From Coriaria nepalensis (taxonomy: Eukaryota > Streptophyta > Magnoliopsida > Cucurbitales > Coriariaceae), in contig CP114481.1 in the NCBI GenBank assembly GCA_027186245.1, positions 22,103,501 to 22,167,500 on the forward strand: a stretch of DNA of 64,000 nucleotides, written 5' to 3'. Both the position numbers and the translations under genes were made by a program. The notes under the pieces were generated by a model. The model was given only the letters and a program-made list of their open reading frames with translations. It was not told the DNA's origin and made no database searches. This document shows, one piece after another, positions 60,363 through 64,000 of this stretch (position 1 is the first letter of the stretch; each line of letters opens with the position of its first letter).

Positions 60363-62462
60363 CATTCAAAATTAATTAGAACGAATTCTACTTTCGCCAT
60401 TCAAACATTATTTTCTTACATAACTTGCAATTAATCTACTGAAGACAACAATGCATTATTTTAGCATTAAAAAGCATATCACTCAGTCTTTTCAATCATT
60501 AAATTGTTTGAAGGCACTTCGAACCAATTCTATTTTTGAATTTAGAACACGACTTTCATGCATAACTTGCATTTGATCTATTGAAGGCAACTATTCATTT
60601 TTTTAGCCTTAAAGTCATATTATTGCGTCTCTTTTAGTCATTAAATCTTTCTGAATCACTTCGAACGAAATTCGGCCTTTAAACATGACTTTCGGGCATA
60701 ACTTGCAGTTCATCTATTGAAGGCAACAATGCATTTGTTTAGCCTTAAAGTCATGTCACTGAGTCTCTTCTAGTCATTAAATCATTCTAAATTAATTCGA
60801 ACGAATTCTATTTTCACCCTCGAAATATTATTTTCTTACATAACTTGCAATTAATCTACTGAAGACAACAATGCATTATTTTAGCATTAAAAAGCATATC
60901 ACTCATTCTTTTCAATCATTAAATTGTTTGAAGGCAATTCGAACCAATTCTATTTTTGAATTTAGAACACGACTTTCATGCATAACTTGCACTTGAGCTA
61001 TTGAAGGGAACTATTCATTTGTTTAGCCTTAAAGTCATATTATTGCGTCTCCTTTAGTCATTAAATATTTCTGAATCACTTCGAATGAGAATCGGCCTTT
61101 AAACATGACTTTCGTGCATAACTTGCAGTTGATCTATTGAAGGCAACAATGCATTTGTTTAGCCTTAAAGTCATGTCACTGAGTCTGTTCCAGTCATTAA
61201 ATCATTCTAAATTAATGCAAACGAATTCTATTTTCGCCCTTCAAACATTATTTTCTTACATAACTTGCAATTAATCTACTGAAGACAACAATGCATTATT
61301 TTAGCATTAAAAAGCATATCGCTCAGTCTTTTCAATCATTAAATTGTTTGAAGGCACTTCGAACCAATTCTATTTTTGAATTTAGAACACGACTTTCATG
61401 CATAACTTGCATTTGATCTATTGAAGGCAACTATTCATTTTTTTAGCCTTAAAGTCATATTATTGCGTCTCTTTAAGTCATTAAATCTTTCTGAATCACT
61501 ACGAACGAAAATCGGCCTTTAAACATGACTTTCGTGCATAACTTGCAGTTGATCTATTGAAGGCAACAATGCATTTGTTTAGCCTTAAAGTTATGTCAAT
61601 GAGTCTCTTCTAGTCGTTAAATCATTCTAAATTAAGTCGAACGAATTCTATTTTCGCCCATCAAACATGATTTTCTTACATAACTTGTAATTAATCTACT
61701 GAAGACAACAATACATTATTTCAACATTAAAAGGCATATCCCTCAGTCTTTTCAATCATTAAATTGTTTGAAGGCACTTCAAACCAATTCTATTTTTGAA
61801 TTTAGAACACGACTTTCATGCATAACTTGCACTTGAAATATTGAAGGCAACTATTCATTTTTTCAGCCTTAAAGTCATATTATTGCGTCTCTTTTAGTCA
61901 TTAAATCTTTCTAAATCACTTCGAACGAAATTCGGCCTTTAAACATGACTTTCGTGCATAACTTGCAGTTGATCTATTGAAGGCAACAATGCATTTGTTT
62001 AGCGTTAAAGTCATGTCACTGAGTCTGTTCTAGTCATTAAATTGTTCTAAATTAATTCGAACGAATTCTATTTTCGCCCTTCAAACATTATTTTCTTACA
62101 TAACTTGCAATTAATCTACTGAAGACAACAATGCATTATTTTCGCATTAAAAACCATATCACTCTGTCTTTTCACTCATTCAATTGTTTAAAGGCACTTC
62201 GAACCAATTCTATTTTTGAATTTAGAACACGACTTTCATGCATAACTTGCATTTGATCTATTGAAGGCAACTATTCATTTTTTCAGCCTTAAAGTCATAT
62301 TATTGTGTCTCTTTTAGTCATTAAATCTTTCTGAATCACTTCGAAAGAAATTTGGCCTTTAAACATGACTTTCGTGCATAACTTGTTGTTGATCTATTGA
62401 AGGCAACAATGCATTTGTTTAGCCTTAAAGTCATGTCACTGAGTCTGTCCTAGTCATTAAAT
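60363..62462. repeat. Five trimers, 60,363-62,462
   Basis: Starts are 60,363, 60,783, 61,203, 61,623 and 62,043, all 420 bp. Units 61,623 and 62,043 share 'tttcagcc' in B. Unit 61,623's C has 'agcgttaaagtc', repeated at 63,686. Unit 62,043 opens 'attgttctaaatt' and its C has 'gaaagaaatttggcc', 'cttgttgttgatc' and 'gtctgtcctag', the form copied in the next two units. Confidence 0.87.
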
Positions 62463-62883
62463 CATTCAAAATTAATTCGAACGAATTCTATTTTCGCCCT
62501 TCAAATATTTTTTTTCTTACATAACTTGCAATTAACCTACTGAAGACAACAATGCATTATTTTTGCATTAAAAACCATATCACTCAGTCTTTTCACTCAT
62601 TAAATTGTTTGAAGGCACTTCGAACCAATTCTATTTTTGAATTTAGAACACGACTTTCATGCATAACTTGCATTTGAACTATTGAAGGCAACTATTCATT
62701 TTTTTAGCCTTAAAGTCATATTATTGTGTCTCTTTTAGTCATTAAATCTTTCTGAATCACTTCGAAAGAAATTTGGCCTTTAAACATGACTTTCGTGCAT
62801 AACTTGTTGTTGATCTATTGAAGGCAACAATGCATTTGTTTAGCCTTAAAGTCATGTCACTGAGTCTGTCCTAGTCATTAAAT
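62463..62883. repeat. 421-bp unit, expansion copy 1
   Basis: A has 'caaatattttttttctta' and 'aaaaaccatatc', with 'tcactcattaaatt' at its end. B has 'catttgaactattg' and 'attattgtgtctc'. C has 'gaaagaaatttggcc' and 'gtctgtcctag'. Reading it against 62,884-63,304 I found no difference over 421 bp, making this pair the most recent-looking duplication in the right half of the window. Confidence 0.9.
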
Positions 62884-63304
62884 CATTCAAAATTAATTCG
62901 AACGAATTCTATTTTCGCCCTTCAAATATTTTTTTTCTTACATAACTTGCAATTAACCTACTGAAGACAACAATGCATTATTTTTGCATTAAAAACCATA
63001 TCACTCAGTCTTTTCACTCATTAAATTGTTTGAAGGCACTTCGAACCAATTCTATTTTTGAATTTAGAACACGACTTTCATGCATAACTTGCATTTGAAC
63101 TATTGAAGGCAACTATTCATTTTTTTAGCCTTAAAGTCATATTATTGTGTCTCTTTTAGTCATTAAATCTTTCTGAATCACTTCGAAAGAAATTTGGCCT
63201 TTAAACATGACTTTCGTGCATAACTTGTTGTTGATCTATTGAAGGCAACAATGCATTTGTTTAGCCTTAAAGTCATGTCACTGAGTCTGTCCTAGTCATT
63301 AAAT
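62884..63304. repeat. 421-bp unit, expansion copy 2
   Basis: As far as I can read it is identical to the preceding unit. The extra T in A's T8 tract makes each of these units 421 bp. Confidence 0.9.
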
Positions 63305-63725
63305 CATTCAAAATTAATTCGAACGAATTCTATTTTCGCCCTTCAAATATTTTTTTTCTTACATAACTTGCAATTAACCTACTGAAGACAACAATGCATT
63401 ATTTTTGCATTAAAAACCATATCACTCAGTCTTTTCACTCATTAAATTGTTTGAAGGCACTTCGAACCAATTCTATTTTTGAATTTAGAACACGACTTTC
63501 ATGCATAACTTGCATTTGATCTATTGAAGGCAACTATTCATTTTTTCAGCCTTAAAGTCATATTATTGCGTCTCTTTTAGTCATTAAATCTTTCTAAATC
63601 ACTTCGAACGAAATTCGGCCTTTAAACATGACTTTCGTGCATAACTTGCAGTTGATCTATTGAAGGCAACAATGCATTTGTTTAGCGTTAAAGTCATGTC
63701 ACTGAGTCTGTTCTAGTCATTAAAT
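63305..63725. repeat. 421-bp unit, expansion copy 3, recombinant
   Basis: A and the first half of B match the two preceding units. From 'catttgatctattg' (near 63,515) it instead follows the older pattern of 61,623 and 62,043, with 'tttcagcc', and its C has 'agcgttaaagtc' as at 61,998. The switch marks an unequal exchange within a B monomer. Confidence 0.88.
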
Positions 63726-64000
63726 CATTCTAAATTAATTCGAACGAATTCTATTTTCGCCCTTCAAATATTATGTTCTTACATAACTTGCAATTAATCT
63801 ACTGAAGACAACAATGCATTATTTTAGCATTAAAAAGCATATCACTCAGTCTTTTCAATCATTAAATTGTTTGAAGGCACTTCGAACCAATTCTATTTTT
63901 GAATTTAGAACATGACTTTCATGCATAACTTGCACTTGATCTATTGAAGGCAACAATGCATTTGTTTAGCCTTAAAGTCATGTCACTGAGTCTATTCTAG
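63726..64000. repeat. Dimeric unit cut by the window end
   Basis: A 63,726-63,867 is followed by a B/C hybrid with 'cttgatctattgaaggcaac' and 'aatgcatttg' (junction type 2). The last base falls nine short of the expected 284-bp end. The array therefore continues to the right. This is the eleventh dimer seen. Confidence 0.88.

Larger units (their letters stand above)
1..64000. repeat. Satellite DNA array, 420-bp trimeric higher-order repeat
   Basis: The entire window is head-to-tail satellite DNA. The main period is 420 bp and each unit holds three related monomers: A (142 bp), B (142 bp) and C (136 bp). Unit boundaries, taken just after the 'agtcattaaat' that ends monomer C, give 153 complete units plus a 417-bp partial unit at the left and a 275-bp partial unit at the right. 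There are 140 trimers, 10 dimers of 283-284 bp and 3 tetramers of 556 bp, and these lengths sum to 64,000. About 452 complete monomers are present, all in one orientation. GC is about 30%. In a canonical A monomer all six reading frames contain a stop within the first 80 bases, so the array is non-coding. Such arrays are typical of eukaryotic centromeres or heterochromatin; that location is inferred from structure only. Confidence 0.98.

Noticed and set aside
1..64000. Protein-coding genes in the array, since 420 is divisible by three and a frame could stay open over many units
   Set aside because: In the first canonical A monomer all six frames meet a stop within about 80 bases (TAA at 8, TAA at 67 and TGA at 75 on the plus strand; 'tca' or 'cta' triplets in each minus frame). 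The same stops recur in every unit, so any open frame is short and repetitive.
1..64000. CRISPR array
   Set aside because: Repeats are 136-142 bp and directly adjacent with no unique spacers; the variation is substitutions within repeats. This is satellite DNA.
1..64000. Identification as a tenebrionid beetle satellite, because 142-bp monomers are known there
   Set aside because: Length is the only shared property I can point to, and many unrelated satellites are 140-180 bp. I could not match the sequence to any family from memory, and the CpG decay argues for a methylating host.
1..64000. Transposable element or retroelement insertions
   Set aside because: Every stretch can be assigned to monomer A, B, C or a hybrid in continuous register. 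No foreign sequence, terminal repeat or target duplication is present.
1..64000. tRNA, rRNA, riboswitch or telomeric repeats
   Set aside because: No conserved RNA-gene boxes or short telomere-like runs are seen; the only recurring elements are the satellite monomers.
1..64000. Inverted segments within the array
   Set aside because: All monomers read in the same direction; I found no stretch where the reverse complement of a monomer appears.

Overview
The whole 64 kb window is one uninterrupted tandem satellite array. I see no protein gene, RNA gene, transposable element or unique spacer. The sequence is AT-rich (about 30% GC, counted by hand over one repeat unit) and every repeat runs in the same orientation. 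A long array of this kind, built of roughly nucleosome-sized monomers with higher-order structure, indicates a eukaryotic nuclear chromosome, most likely centromeric or other heterochromatin. I cannot identify the species. Frequent CpG-to-TpG/CpA differences between copies suggest, without proving, a genome that methylates CpG.

The basic unit is a 420-bp trimer of three related monomers: A (142 bp), B (142 bp) and C (136 bp). Each ends in a version of 'agtcattaaat', and all share a central 'cataacttgca' core. Taking the first base of A as the start, I place 153 complete units plus a partial unit at each end: 140 trimers (418-421 bp), 10 dimers (283-284 bp) and 3 tetramers (556 bp). These lengths sum exactly to 64,000.

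Layout: (1) 1-18,478 has 43 complete trimers with no length change until a +1 near 18,295. A six-unit, 2,520-bp cassette occurs here in three full and several partial copies, and blocks of up to about 5 kb are duplicated at offsets of 8,400, 7,560 and 7,140 bp. (2) 18,479-28,141 holds a diverged copy of cassette units 3-5, then 3-, 4- and 5-unit local repeats and three linked +1 units. (3) 28,142-38,640 has 25 trimers arranged as 2-, 5-, 6- and 8-unit mosaics, two of whose C monomers carry a short B-type patch. (4) 38,641-40,308 is three consecutive A-B-(C/B)-C tetramers. (5) 40,309-53,476 is mostly trimers with two dimers at 41,990 and 50,254. (6) 53,477-64,000 mixes trimers with many A-(B/C) dimers, carries most of the small deletions, and ends with a recent expansion of identical 421-bp units.

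The pattern fits repeated unequal crossing-over and gene conversion. The left part looks recently homogenised, while the right part is more varied in unit length. No array edge is reached on either side.
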